A stretch of 64,000 nucleotides of DNA from an uncultured Tateyamaria sp. Its GTDB lineage: Bacteria > Pseudomonadota > Alphaproteobacteria > Rhodobacterales > Rhodobacteraceae. The stretch lies in the NCBI RefSeq assembly GCF_947494755.1, contig NZ_CANLVZ010000006.1:186001-250000 (forward strand), in the 5' to 3' direction. The position numbers were made by a program, and so were the translations under genes. Numbering within the stretch: position 1 is the first letter of the stretch; each line of letters starts with the position of its first letter. The notes under the pieces are model-generated. The model saw only the letters and a program-made list of their open reading frames with translations. It made no database searches and had not been told where the DNA came from. This document shows positions 1 through 8,336 of the stretch, piece by piece.

Positions 1-2
1 CC

Positions 3-344
3 GTGGACCCAAAAATCGAAGACGCCGCCCGCACCCTCGGCGCGCCGGGCCACGCGGTCTTTCGCACTGTCACGTTGCCGCTGATCCTGCCGGGCATTCT
101 GGCGGGCGGGGTCATGGGATTTGCCAAAGCCATCGGAGAGTTCGGCGCTACCATCACCTTTGTCGCCAACATCCCCGGCGAAACACAGACCCTGCCCTCG
201 GCCATCTATGCACTGTTGCAGGTGCCGGGCGGTGAGGATGCCGCGATCACGCTGGTGCTGTGGGCCTGTGCGCTGGCGTTTGGGGCCGTCGCGCTGTCCG
301 AGTGGCTCGCGCGCCGCGTTGCCAAACGGATTGCGGGCACATGA
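3..344 (+). CDS. modB: Molybdate ABC transporter permease ModB, C-terminal part (5' end outside window)
   Basis: This is the inner-membrane permease of a molybdate ABC importer; it forms the channel that ModC powers. Only the last 113 residues are in the window and the reading frame is open at the left edge. The visible part has the permease EAA-type loop (AARTLGAP near residues 8-15, then G-rich LPLILPGILAGG), which docks on the ATPase, followed by AIGEFGATITFVANIPGETQTLP, typical of ModB/CysT-like permeases, and a last membrane segment near residues 83-100. Its stop overlaps the modC start in an ATGA, so the two are translationally coupled. Substrate is inferred from ModC pairing and the GEFG segment; tungstate is a possible alternative. 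Confidence 0.85.
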   Translation: MDPKIEDAARTLGAPGHAVFRTVTLPLILPGILAGGVMGFAKAIGEFGATITFVANIPGETQTLPSAIYALLQVPGGEDAAITLVLWACALAFGAVALSEWLARRVAKRIAGT

Positions 345-1441
345 GCCTCGCGGTTGCTCTGACCCACCGCGCAGGCACCTTCGCGCTGGACGTCGCGTTC
401 GAGGCCGGACCAGGGGTCACGGCCCTGTTCGGGCGGTCCGGCGCGGGCAAGACCACCATCGTGAATGCGGTGGCCGGATTGCTGCGCCCCGATCAGGCAC
501 AGATCACGCTGAACGGACGGGTGTTCAACGATGCAAAGACGTTTGTGCCGCCCCACAAACGGCGCATCGGCTATGTGTTTCAGGACGCGCGGCTTTTCCC
601 GCATCTGAGCGTGGCGCAAAACCTCGACTACGCGGCCCGGTTCGGCGCAAAGGCCAATGCGCGTGCGCAGATCATCGATATGCTGGGCATCGGGGCGCTG
701 CTGACCCGCGGCCCCGCGACCCTTTCGGGGGGTGAAAAACAGCGGGTGGCCCTGGGGCGCGCCTTGCTCAGCGATCCCGAAGTGCTGCTGATGGACGAAC
801 CACTTGCCGCGCTGGATGGGGCGCGCAAGGCGGAAATCCTGCCCTATCTCGACCGGCTGAAACGCGACAGCGGCGTGCCGGTCCTCTATGTCAGTCACGC
901 TGTGGACGAGGTCGCGCGGCTGGCGGATCACATGGTGCTGCTGGCCGATGGCAAGGTGGCGCGCGCAGGCCCGTTGTTCGACGTCATGGCGGACCCTGCG
1001 ACGGTGCCTTTGATCGGGGTGCGCGAGGCAGGTGCCGTACTGCGCGCAACCGTGCGGGAGCACGGAAAGGACGGGATCAGCACCTTGGCTGTGGCAGGCG
1101 GAACGCTGTCCCTGATGGGGGTGGATGCACCCGTCGGGGCCGTGGTGCGGTTGCACGTCTTGGCGCAGGACGTGCTGTTATCGCTCGACCGACCAACGGG
1201 CCTCAGCGCGCAAAACATCCTGCCGGTGACGATCACCGCGATCCGCACCGGCGACGGGCCGGGCGCGGCCATTGCGCTGGATGCCAGCGGCGACACATTG
1301 CTGGCGCGTGTGACAGCGCGGGCGGTTACAGGGATGGGGCTGGCCGAGGGTCAGCAGCTCTTTGCGATCCTCAAGGCCACTTCTGTCGCGCAAAACGCGA
1401 TCTCGGGCGGGGTTACCTCAGCGCCAACACCTGCGCCTTGA
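341..1441 (+). CDS. modC: Molybdate ABC transporter ATP-binding protein ModC
   Basis: This cytoplasmic ATPase drives molybdate import through ModB. The 366-residue protein has Walker A GRSGAGKTT (31-39), Q-loop QDARLFPHL (81-89), signature LSGGEKQRV (128-136), Walker B LLMDEPLAALD (149-159) and H-loop His near 186. A C-terminal TOBE-type molybdate-binding region follows from about residue 230 to the end, with LSAQNILPVTI marking its second half. This architecture separates ModC from generic ABC ATPases. The ATG at 341 is chosen because it overlaps the modB stop (ATGA) and begins the conserved N terminus; an upstream in-frame extension has no family similarity. Its 3' end overlaps the convergent EcsC-like gene by 29 nt. 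Confidence 0.93.
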   Translation: MSLAVALTHRAGTFALDVAFEAGPGVTALFGRSGAGKTTIVNAVAGLLRPDQAQITLNGRVFNDAKTFVPPHKRRIGYVFQDARLFPHLSVAQNLDYAARFGAKANARAQIIDMLGIGALLTRGPATLSGGEKQRVALGRALLSDPEVLLMDEPLAALDGARKAEILPYLDRLKRDSGVPVLYVSHAVDEVARLADHMVLLADGKVARAGPLFDVMADPATVPLIGVREAGAVLRATVREHGKDGISTLAVAGGTLSLMGVDAPVGAVVRLHVLAQDVLLSLDRPTGLSAQNILPVTITAIRTGDGPGAAIALDASGDTLLARVTARAVTGMGLAEGQQLFAILKATSVAQNAISGGVTSAPTPAP

Positions 1442-2171
1442 GGCGTTCAAGCACGGCCTCCTGCTCCATATCCGCATCAATGGCCAAACGGCGCAGCCCG
1501 AAATGCACATGCGCCATGTCCGTGTAATAGCTGGTATAGGCGTAGTTGACCGCCGCCCCTGCCACAGCGCCCAGAACGGGCACGGTCTGCGCTGCGAGTT
1601 TCTGGCCCATGACCACCGCCAAACGCGGGGCCACGCGGGCCACAATCGCCTGCACCGCCGCGCCGCTCAGCGCAACACGGGCCGACAGAAACGCGAGGTC
1701 GGCCCCATCGTCGTGATCCAAAGGTCCGGCGGCGGCAAAGACCTGCACACAATCAAAGCGGACGGATTCGGCGGCGGCATCAAACCCATGCTCGACCGCG
1801 ACGCCCTCGATCACCCGCAGCAGCAGCGTGGTGGTGACAGGCAATTCGGCCAGCGCCGTGGGCAAGCCGCCAAAACCACCCGCCGCCCCCATGGCCGTGC
1901 TGACAGCGGTATTGAGCCATTCGGCCTGATCGGGCACCACCTTGCGTGACCCGCTGGCGGCGTTCATCGCCTGGGTCAGGGCCGCTTGCGTCGCACCGTT
2001 CAATTGGTCCCGCACAGGCGCGGGCAGGCGATCCAGCAAGCCGTCGGCGCGGGTGCCAAGGGTGTTGAGCAACTGGATGCCCAAGCCCCCCGCGCCTTTG
2101 TATCGGCGGGCCAGCCGCTCAAGTTCGGTGTCCATATCGAGGGGCAATGGGGCAAGAATGATCTCTGTCAT
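1413..2171 (-). CDS. EcsC family protein
   Basis: The 252-residue protein matches the EcsC family, named after a gene of the Bacillus ecs operon whose biochemical role is unclear. Visible family features are the central LNTAVSTAMGAAGGFGGLPTALAELPVTTTLLLRVIEGVA region (about residues 85-125) and a Gly/Ala-rich hydrophobic stretch VPVLGAVAGAAVNYAYTSYYTDMAHVHFGLRRLA near the C terminus. It has no signal peptide; the hydrophobic stretches suggest membrane association. It starts at an ATG preceded at short distance by TAAGG. The gene is convergent with modC and overlaps its last 29 nt, and shares its strand with the acetyltransferase upstream (31 nt apart). Function is not known. Confidence 0.75.
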   Translation of the reverse strand: MTEIILAPLPLDMDTELERLARRYKGAGGLGIQLLNTLGTRADGLLDRLPAPVRDQLNGATQAALTQAMNAASGSRKVVPDQAEWLNTAVSTAMGAAGGFGGLPTALAELPVTTTLLLRVIEGVAVEHGFDAAAESVRFDCVQVFAAAGPLDHDDGADLAFLSARVALSGAAVQAIVARVAPRLAVVMGQKLAAQTVPVLGAVAGAAVNYAYTSYYTDMAHVHFGLRRLAIDADMEQEAVLERLKAQVLALR

Positions 2172-2202
2172 GCCTTACAAAATGGGGGCGCGGTGGGCAG
2201 TG

Positions 2203-2688
2203 TCAATGCGCGCGGGCCACCTGACCCCGCACCCCCTCCCATGCGCGGGCCTGCAAGGCACGGCCCAGAACACGGGCCGGATTGGTCGGGGGCGGCATGA
2301 TCACATCGCTCAGTTGGGCAAAACCGAACCGGCCGTAATAGGGCGCATCGCCCACCAGCATGACCCGTGCCCAGCCCTCTGCCACGGCCACCCCAAGCGA
2401 GGTTTCGATCAACTGCCCGCCAAGCCCCTCCCCTTGCCTCGTGGGGTGGACAGCCACAGGACCAAGCAGCAGCGCAATGTCCGGACCAACCGAGACCGGC
2501 CAATACCGGATCGCCCCCGCCAGAATGCCATCACCGTCACGCGCCACATGGCTGAGGCCCGCAACCGGGGGAACCTCATCGCGGAGTCGATAGGAAGACA
2601 ACGCCTCGCGGCCCGGCGCAAAGCACAGATCATAAAGCGCCTCGACCTCCCACCAATCATCCGGGGTCTCTTGGGTCAGATGGTACAT
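2203..2688 (-). CDS. GNAT family N-acetyltransferase
   Basis: A 161-residue protein of the Gcn5-related N-acetyltransferase fold, which transfers acetyl from acetyl-CoA to an amine. The acetyl-CoA binding motif A is seen as LGPVAVHPTRQGEGLGGQLIE (about residues 76-96, with the Q/R-x-x-G-x-G/A pattern), followed by VMLVGDAPYYGRFGF, a hallmark of the YhbS-like subgroup. It is full length for this subgroup. The acceptor substrate cannot be read from the sequence. It lies 31 nt upstream of the EcsC-like gene on the same strand and may be co-transcribed with it. Confidence 0.85.
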   Translation of the reverse strand: MYHLTQETPDDWWEVEALYDLCFAPGREALSSYRLRDEVPPVAGLSHVARDGDGILAGAIRYWPVSVGPDIALLLGPVAVHPTRQGEGLGGQLIETSLGVAVAEGWARVMLVGDAPYYGRFGFAQLSDVIMPPPTNPARVLGRALQARAWEGVRGQVARAH

Positions 2689-2788
2689 GGGCGCGGGCGT
2701 TTGGTCTTTTCGAGGGGATCAGGGCTGGTTCCCGCCCTAGCATGGCGGTAACCCTTGCGCAAACGCGCGGACATATAGGAGGGTTTCG

Positions 2789-3394
2789 ATGTTCTACCGC
2801 CCCGCTGACGGCCACGGCCTGCCCCACAATCCGTTCAACGCCATCGTCACCCCCCGCCCGATCGGGTGGATTTCGACGCGCGGCGCAGACGGATCGGACA
2901 ACCTTGCCCCCTATTCGTTTTTCAACGGGGTCGCATACGTGCCGCCGCAGGTCATGTTCGCCTCGACCGGTGCCAAGCCCGACCGCGACAACACCAAGGA
3001 CTCCGTCGCTAATATCCGCGAGACGGGCGTGTTCTGCGCCAATATCGTGGAATACGCGATGAAGGATGCGATGAACCAGACCTCGGGACCGTGGGAGGCG
3101 ACAACGGACGAGTTCACCCTCGCCGATATCCAGAAATCGGAATGCGACCAGATCAATTGCGCTCGAGTCGGGGCCGCGCCAGCCTCGCTGGAATGCAAGG
3201 TCACCCAGATCGTGAAGATCGAGGGTGCGCATAATGTCGTCGTATTTGGCGAAGTGGTCGGGGTGCATCTGCGCGACGATTGCCTTGTCGATGGCATTTT
3301 CGACGTGTTGCAATACAATCCACTGACGCGTTTGGGATACCGCGACTATTCTGTGGTGCGCGACAAGTTCAGCCTCGCCCGCCCCGGTGAGTGA
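2789..3394 (+). CDS. Flavin reductase-like domain protein (FMN-binding split barrel)
   Basis: The 201-residue protein has the flavin reductase-like (DIM6/NTAB) fold that binds FMN. Family features are FNAIVTPRPIGWISTRGADGSDNLAPYSFFN (about residues 17-47) and CNIVEYAMKDAMNQTS, close to proteins annotated as flavoredoxin or flavin reductase family. The start ATG at 2789 has AGGAGGG eleven nt upstream. Its stop overlaps the next gene by 8 nt, so it is co-transcribed with the acetyltransferase. Physiological electron partner is unknown. Confidence 0.85.
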   Translation: MFYRPADGHGLPHNPFNAIVTPRPIGWISTRGADGSDNLAPYSFFNGVAYVPPQVMFASTGAKPDRDNTKDSVANIRETGVFCANIVEYAMKDAMNQTSGPWEATTDEFTLADIQKSECDQINCARVGAAPASLECKVTQIVKIEGAHNVVVFGEVVGVHLRDDCLVDGIFDVLQYNPLTRLGYRDYSVVRDKFSLARPGE

Positions 3395-4025
3395 CGGCTT
3401 TCCCGATCCGGGCCGTGCCTATCCGATCACGCTGCCGGATGGGTCAGAACATGCAGGCACGGTGTTTCTCAATCAGGTGATCGACCACTCCGCATGGGCG
3501 GTTGGGGACTTCACCTATGCCTCGGATTTTCATCCGCCTGACGATTGGGCCACGCACTTGGCCCCTTACCTGTTCGGGATGGGACCGGAGCGGCTGATCA
3601 TCGGCAAGTTCTGCCAGATCGCTCACGGGGTCCGGTTTCTGACCTCTGGGGCCAATCATGCGACGGACGGGATCACCACGTTCCCGTTCCCGGCCTTTGA
3701 TCCCGCTCAGATCGGCAGCTATCAACCCGACAGCCGCGATACCGTGCTAGGCCATGACGTATGGCTCGGCTATGGCGCGCTGGTCTGTCCGGGCGCGCGC
3801 ATCGGCAACGGGGTGATCGTGGGCGCGGGGGCGGTGGTGCGCGGGCACGTGCCGGACTATGCGATAGTGACCGGTAATCCGGGCACCGTCACCACCATGC
3901 GCTTTGACCCGGACGATATCGCAACGCTCAATCGCCTTGCATGGTGGGATTGGCCGGCAAAGCGGATCGCCGCTGCGCGCCCGGCCCTTTTGGCCGGCGA
4001 TGTGACGGCCCTGATGTCGTGCTGA
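3387..4025 (+). CDS. CatB/Vat-like hexapeptide-repeat O-acetyltransferase
   Basis: The 212-residue protein belongs to the left-handed beta-helix xenobiotic acetyltransferases (CatB/Vat group), which use acetyl-CoA to O-acetylate small acceptors. The sequence shows LIIGKFCQIAHGVRFLTSGANHATDGITTFPF (about residues 70-101, carrying the catalytic His in GANHATDG) and hexapeptide repeats VLGHDVWLGYGALVCPGARIGNGVIVGAGAVV, then PDYAIVTGNPGTV. It starts with GTG at 3387, inside the end of the flavin reductase-like gene. The family includes resistance enzymes, but chromosomal copies in this order are common and do not by themselves mean antibiotic resistance. Confidence 0.85.
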   Translation: MSDGFPDPGRAYPITLPDGSEHAGTVFLNQVIDHSAWAVGDFTYASDFHPPDDWATHLAPYLFGMGPERLIIGKFCQIAHGVRFLTSGANHATDGITTFPFPAFDPAQIGSYQPDSRDTVLGHDVWLGYGALVCPGARIGNGVIVGAGAVVRGHVPDYAIVTGNPGTVTTMRFDPDDIATLNRLAWWDWPAKRIAAARPALLAGDVTALMSC

Positions 4026-4125
4026 GCAGGCCCGCGCCCATTGTCGAACGGGGCTCGGAAATGCTTGGCCCGCGTTGATCGGCGGTATAGCGTGCAGGTG
4101 CAACCGTAATCGAGGAGTGAGACCC

Positions 4126-4314
4126 ATGCGTAAATTTTTGACCATCACAGCCGTGATCACGACCACAGGGCTGGCTGCTTGCGGCGACAGCAGCAATCTT
4201 GAGCGGGCCGCAATCGGTGGCGCAATCGGCTGTGCTGCTGGCGAAGTCATCGCCAACGGGCGCTGCGTCGAAGGCGCGGTTGTCGGGGCCGGGGTCGGCG
4301 TTCTGACCAACTGA
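4126..4314 (+). CDS. Small lipoprotein with glycine-zipper-like segment
   Basis: A 62-residue predicted lipoprotein. It has a signal sequence ending in the lipobox LAAC (Cys20), followed by a Gly/Ala-rich segment AAIGGAIGCAAGE and GAVVGAGVGVLTN that resembles short glycine-zipper motifs. The ATG at 4126 is chosen because it has AGGAG 8 nt upstream and starts the signal peptide. Two further cysteines (in IGCAAG and GRCVEG) could form a disulfide. It stands alone, convergent with the SulP gene. No specific function can be assigned. Confidence 0.7.
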   Translation: MRKFLTITAVITTTGLAACGDSSNLERAAIGGAIGCAAGEVIANGRCVEGAVVGAGVGVLTN

Positions 4315-4328
4315 TCAACACATTGCGC

Positions 4329-4349
4329 GGGGCCAGACATCCTGGCCCC
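4329..4349. terminator. Hairpin between convergent genes
   Basis: A perfect 8-bp stem, GGGGCCAG with CTGGCCCC and a 5-nt loop, lies between the convergent lipoprotein and SulP genes. It has no strong T-run on either side, so it may act as a bidirectional terminator or a transcript-end stabiliser. Confidence 0.5.
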
Positions 4350-4361
4350 ACGCACGGGCGG

Positions 4362-5993
4362 TCAGTGCCCGCCCAAGATACCCGTGCGCACACCATAATC
4401 CGTCGCAATTTCATAGTCGGGGTCGTCGTCACTGTCGACAATCAGGTGGCCCGCCTTGGTCAGCAAGCGGTGGCAATCACGGGTGAGGTGACGCAGTTGG
4501 ATGCGTTTGCCCGAATCCTCATATTTCAGCGCAATCGCCTCGATGGCCTGCAGTGCGGATTGATCCACCACCCGGCTGTCGGCAAAGTCCACGATCACTT
4601 CGGACGGATCATTGTCGACATCAAACATCTCGACAAAACCCGAGGCTGAGCCAAAGAAGAGCGGCCCCTGCACTTGATAAACGCGCGCCCCTTCGGGGGT
4701 TTCATAAGCCTTGGCGTGAATGCGCCGCGCGTTGTTCCACGCATAGGCCAGCGCGCTTACGATCACGCCGACAACCACGGCCACGGCAAGGTCTTCGATC
4801 ACCGTCACGACTGTCACGAGGATGATGACGAAGGCGTCCGTCAGCGGCACTTTGCGCAGGATTTTCAGCGAGTTCCACGCGAACGTCCCGATCACCACCA
4901 TGAACATCACACCAACAAGAGCGGCCAGCGGAATCAGCTCGATCACGCTGGAGCCGACAAGGATAAAGGCCAGCAAGAACAGCGCCGCCGCCACACCCGC
5001 GATACGCGTCCGCCCGCCGGATTTCACGTTGATCATCGACTGCCCGATCATGGCGCAGCCGCCCATGCCCCCAAAAAACCCGGTGGCGGTGTTGGCCACA
5101 CCTTGGGCGATGCATTCCTGAGAGGCCCCGCCGCGCTGGTTGGTCAGGTCCCCGACAAGGTTCAGCGTCAGCAGGCTTTCGATCAGCCCGATGGCGGCCA
5201 GAATGATGGCGTAGGGCAGGATGATCTCGAAGGTTTCCCAGTTGAGCGGAACCATCGGAATGTGGAACGCAGGCAACCCGCCTTCGATGCTGGCAAGGTC
5301 GCCCACGCGCGGTACGTCGAGCCCAAAACCAATCACGATCGCAGCCACGATCCCGATGCCCGCAAGGGGGGCGGGAATGGCGCGGGTGATGCGCGGCGCG
5401 GCCCAGATGATCAGCATCGTCAGGCCCACAAGGCCCAGCATCATCGCCAGCGGTGTGCCGGTTAGCCAATCGCCCCCTGCCATGCCATGTCCCGATGCCT
5501 CGGCCGTGCCCGGCACCTTGAATTGGGTCAGCTGCGCCAAAAAGATAACGATCGCAAGGCCGTTCACAAAGCCCAGCATAACCGGATGCGGCACGAGGCG
5601 GATAAACTTGCCCCACTGCATCACACCCGCAAATATCTGGAGCAGCCCCATCAGAACGACGGTCGCAAACAGGTACTCAACCCCGTGCTGCGCCACGAGG
5701 GCCACCATCACGACTGCAAGCGCCCCCGTCGCCCCCGAAATCATCCCCGGACGGCCCCCGAACAGCGCCGTGATTAGCCCCACCAGGAACGCCGCATAAA
5801 GCCCGACCAGCGGATGCACACCTGCGACAAAGGCAAAGGCCACAGCCTCGGGCACAAGCGCGAGCGCCACAGTCAGACCCGACAGCAATTCGGTCTTCAT
5901 CTGGCCGGGCGTCAGCTTCACATCCCCCGGTGCCACCGAGAAATCGCCAAAGCGGGTCTTGGTACTCATGTTCGAGAAATCGAAAAACGCCAT
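4362..5993 (-). CDS. SulP family inorganic anion transporter with STAS domain
   Basis: A 543-residue inner-membrane transporter of the SulP (SLC26-like) family, which moves sulfate, bicarbonate or similar anions. The N-terminal two thirds carry about a dozen membrane segments, with the family signature ALALVPEAVAFAFVAGVHPLVGLYAAF (about residues 32-58). The C-terminal STAS domain is seen around VDFADSRVVDQSALQAIEAIALKYEDSGKRIQLRHL. The ATG at 5993 (MAFFDFSN) is chosen because an in-frame extension further upstream has no family similarity and runs into intergenic sequence. A bicarbonate or sulfate substrate cannot be decided from sequence. Confidence 0.9.
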   Translation of the reverse strand: MAFFDFSNMSTKTRFGDFSVAPGDVKLTPGQMKTELLSGLTVALALVPEAVAFAFVAGVHPLVGLYAAFLVGLITALFGGRPGMISGATGALAVVMVALVAQHGVEYLFATVVLMGLLQIFAGVMQWGKFIRLVPHPVMLGFVNGLAIVIFLAQLTQFKVPGTAEASGHGMAGGDWLTGTPLAMMLGLVGLTMLIIWAAPRITRAIPAPLAGIGIVAAIVIGFGLDVPRVGDLASIEGGLPAFHIPMVPLNWETFEIILPYAIILAAIGLIESLLTLNLVGDLTNQRGGASQECIAQGVANTATGFFGGMGGCAMIGQSMINVKSGGRTRIAGVAAALFLLAFILVGSSVIELIPLAALVGVMFMVVIGTFAWNSLKILRKVPLTDAFVIILVTVVTVIEDLAVAVVVGVIVSALAYAWNNARRIHAKAYETPEGARVYQVQGPLFFGSASGFVEMFDVDNDPSEVIVDFADSRVVDQSALQAIEAIALKYEDSGKRIQLRHLTRDCHRLLTKAGHLIVDSDDDPDYEIATDYGVRTGILGGH

Positions 5994-6261
5994 GCAAGGC
6001 TCCGTCTGCTCGGGTGTGGTTGGTTGTGCGCCCTCTAACGGATCAACCGGGCAATGACCATGGGGGCGTGCGCAGCACAGGCAAATCGCACCACACCTGC
6101 GCTCGCCATGCCAGATTAAGGTTAACAACTCACCAAACTGTGCACAGATGGGGCCCGCGTTGCGCAAACCCCGCCCCACCCGCGCGGTGGGGGTGTACAG
6201 CGAGGGCGCGCTTTGTGTACCCGTGTCAGGCGCAATTCACAGACACCAAGACGAGGCCCAT
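5994..6261. promoter_or_regulatory. Divergent promoter region of SulP gene and mtnP, with AAGGTTAACAAC box
   Basis: This 268-nt intergenic stretch must hold both promoters. It contains GGTTAAC at 6120-6126, in the context AAGGTTAACAAC. The same 12 bases occur on the opposite strand upstream of dprA (20004-20015). An imperfect inverted repeat with GTACA (6195-6199) and TGTAC (6216-6220) arms lies nearer mtnP. Regulatory meaning is inferred only. Confidence 0.3.
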
Positions 6262-7143
6262 ATGACCCAGACCAAGATTGCCGTGATCGGCGGCTCAGGC
6301 ATCTACGAAATCGACGGGCTGCAGGACGGCGAGTGGATCAGTGTCGACACGCCGTGGGGTGCACCATCGGATCAGATCCTGACCGGCACATTGGCGGGGG
6401 TGCCGATGGCGTTCCTGCCCCGGCATGGGCGCGGCCATGTGCATTCGCCCACCTCGGTGCCCTACCGCGCCAATATCGACGCGCTCAAGCGGATCGGGGT
6501 GACGGATGTGATCTCCGTCTCGGCCTGCGGCAGCTTTCGCGAAGAAATGGCACCGGGTGATTTTGTCATTGTGGATCAGTTCATCGACCGGACCTTTGCG
6601 CGGGAAAAGTCGTTCTTTGGAACCGGGTGCGTCGCCCATGTGAGCGTGGCCCATCCCACCTGCGCGCGCCTGTCTGAAGCGTGTCTGAAAGCGGCACAGG
6701 ATGCGGGCATCACCGTACATGACGGCGGCACCTACCTGGCGATGGAAGGGCCGCAGTTTTCGACGCTGGCGGAATCCAAGATGTACCGAGAAAGCTGGGG
6801 CGCGGACGTCATCGGCATGACAAACATGCCCGAAGCCAAACTCGCCCGAGAGGCCGAGCTGTGTTATGCCTCGGTCGCGATGATCACGGACTATGACAGC
6901 TGGCACCCGGATCATGGTGAGGTGGATGTTAGCCAGATCATCGAGACCCTGATGGGCAATGCTGACAAGGCCCGCAACCTCGTCACCCGCCTGCCGGATC
7001 TGCTGGGCCCGGTCCGCGCCCCCTGCCCGCATGGCTGCGACCGCGCACTGGAATACGCGATCATCACCCAAGCCCACGCCCGCGACCCCGAGATGGTCGC
7101 CAAGCTGGACGCGGTTGCCGGTCGTGTGCTCAACTCGGCCTAA
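6262..7143 (+). CDS. mtnP: S-methyl-5'-thioadenosine phosphorylase
   Basis: This cytoplasmic enzyme phosphorolyses methylthioadenosine, the by-product of polyamine and homoserine-lactone synthesis, to adenine and methylthioribose-1-phosphate. The 293-residue protein shows the PNP/MTAP phosphate-binding N terminus IGGSGIYEIDGL (residues 8-19), the FLPRHGRGH segment near 52, the nucleoside-binding MEGPQFSTLAESKMYRSW-like region near 160-180 and TDYDSWHPDH near 215. The ATG at 6262 has GAGG 7 nt upstream; a longer in-frame extension is not conserved. The product adenine is the substrate of Apt, encoded two genes downstream on the same strand, which makes a salvage unit. Confidence 0.92.
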   Translation: MTQTKIAVIGGSGIYEIDGLQDGEWISVDTPWGAPSDQILTGTLAGVPMAFLPRHGRGHVHSPTSVPYRANIDALKRIGVTDVISVSACGSFREEMAPGDFVIVDQFIDRTFAREKSFFGTGCVAHVSVAHPTCARLSEACLKAAQDAGITVHDGGTYLAMEGPQFSTLAESKMYRESWGADVIGMTNMPEAKLAREAELCYASVAMITDYDSWHPDHGEVDVSQIIETLMGNADKARNLVTRLPDLLGPVRAPCPHGCDRALEYAIITQAHARDPEMVAKLDAVAGRVLNSA

Positions 7144-7170
7144 CGCGTCGCTCACAAGGATTCCCCGCAC

Positions 7171-7806
7171 ATGCCTCTTGATATCTGGCTGGCCTTTGCC
7201 GCCGCCTCAACCGCCTTGCTGGTCATTCCCGGCCCTACGATCATGATGGTGCTGAGTTATGCGCTGACCCAAGGACGACGGGTCGCCGTTGCCTCGGCGC
7301 TTGGGGTCGCAACAGGAGACCTCATTGCAATGACCCTGTCGGTGATCGGGCTTGGTGCGTTGTTTCTGGCCTCGGCCCTCGCCTTCACGATCCTGAAATG
7401 GGTGGGCGCGGCCTATCTGGTCTATCTCGGGGTCAAGATGCTGCGCAGTGCGGGCCGGATCGACACGCCCTCAACTTTGATGGACAAACCGGCCGGTCAA
7501 AGCGCGGGCAAAGTGTTTCGTGACCTCACCACGGTGACGGCGCTCAATCCCAAATCCAACACGTTCTTCATCGCTTTCGTGCCGCAGTTTATCCAAGCCG
7601 ATCAAGCATTTGCACCTCAGGCGGCCATCCTGATCGCGACCTTTGTGACCATTGCCGCGCTCAACGCACTGGTCTTTGCGCTGGCCGCCAACGCGATGCG
7701 CGCCCGCATCACCCGGCCCACCGTGCAGGCATGGCTGACCCGCGCGGGCGGAGCCACGCTGGTGGGCATGGGCGTTCTCACAGCGACCTTGCGGAGAGCG
7801 ACATGA
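7171..7806 (+). CDS. LysE family translocator (RhtB-like)
   Basis: A 211-residue inner-membrane exporter of the LysE/RhtB family, which exports amino acids or their derivatives. The N terminus [36 protein letters not shown] carries the family hallmark PGP (residues 25-27) after the first membrane segment, and about six membrane helices follow. ATG at 7171 is preceded by AAGGA. It lies 27 nt after mtnP, and its stop overlaps the apt start in ATGA, so it sits in the mtnP-apt operon. Its substrate is unknown; a link to homoserine or methionine-related compounds would fit the context but is inference. Confidence 0.85.
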   Translation: MPLDIWLAFAAASTALLVIPGPTIMMVLSYALTQGRRVAVASALGVATGDLIAMTLSVIGLGALFLASALAFTILKWVGAAYLVYLGVKMLRSAGRIDTPSTLMDKPAGQSAGKVFRDLTTVTALNPKSNTFFIAFVPQFIQADQAFAPQAAILIATFVTIAALNALVFALAANAMRARITRPTVQAWLTRAGGATLVGMGVLTATLRRAT

Positions 7807-8336
7807 AAAAGACCGTTCAGGACTATATCCGCACCATTCCCGACTTTCCGCATGAGGGGATCATGTTTCGCGATGTGACCACTCTGTTTGCCGATCCGCG
7901 CGGGTTTCGCATGGCGATTGACCAGATGTTGCACCCCTATGCGGGGCTTCAAATCGACAAGGTCGTGGGGCTTGAGGCGCGCGGGTTCATCCTCGGCGGG
8001 GCGATTGCGCATCAACTGTCCGTCGGTTTTGTGCCAATCCGCAAGAAGGGCAAGCTGCCCGGTGCCACGATCGAGCAATCCTATACGCTGGAATATGGCG
8101 AAGCGATTGTGGAACTGCACGATGATGCCATCAAAGCAGGCGAAAAGATCCTGCTGGTCGATGATCTGCTGGCCACCGGCGGCACCGCCGAGGCGGGGAT
8201 CAAGCTGGTCGAGCGGTTGGGGGGCGAGATTATTTCCTGCGCCTTTGTGATCGACCTGCCCGACCTGGGCGGGCGCACACGGCTTGAGGCGATGGGGATG
8301 GAAGTGCAGGCGCTCTGCGCCTTTGACGGCGACTAA
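7803..8336 (+). CDS. apt: Adenine phosphoribosyltransferase
   Basis: Converts adenine plus PRPP to AMP in the cytoplasm. The 177-residue protein is full length, with the N-terminal [17 protein letters not shown] (residues 10-26), the [15 protein letters not shown] substrate loop near 58-72, and the PRPP-binding motif [16 protein letters not shown] near 115-130. It starts with ATG at 7803 overlapping the stop of the LysE gene. With mtnP it closes the methylthioadenosine-to-AMP salvage route. Its stop overlaps the convergent FAD-oxidoreductase gene by 4 nt. Confidence 0.95.
   Translation: MKKTVQDYIRTIPDFPHEGIMFRDVTTLFADPRGFRMAIDQMLHPYAGLQIDKVVGLEARGFILGGAIAHQLSVGFVPIRKKGKLPGATIEQSYTLEYGEAIVELHDDAIKAGEKILLVDDLLATGGTAEAGIKLVERLGGEIISCAFVIDLPDLGGRTRLEAMGMEVQALCAFDGD

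Noticed and set aside
206-1156. Long minus-strand open frame opposite modC
   Set aside because: It mirrors the real modC codons, has no family similarity and no ribosome site. Such shadow frames are common in GC-rich genomes.
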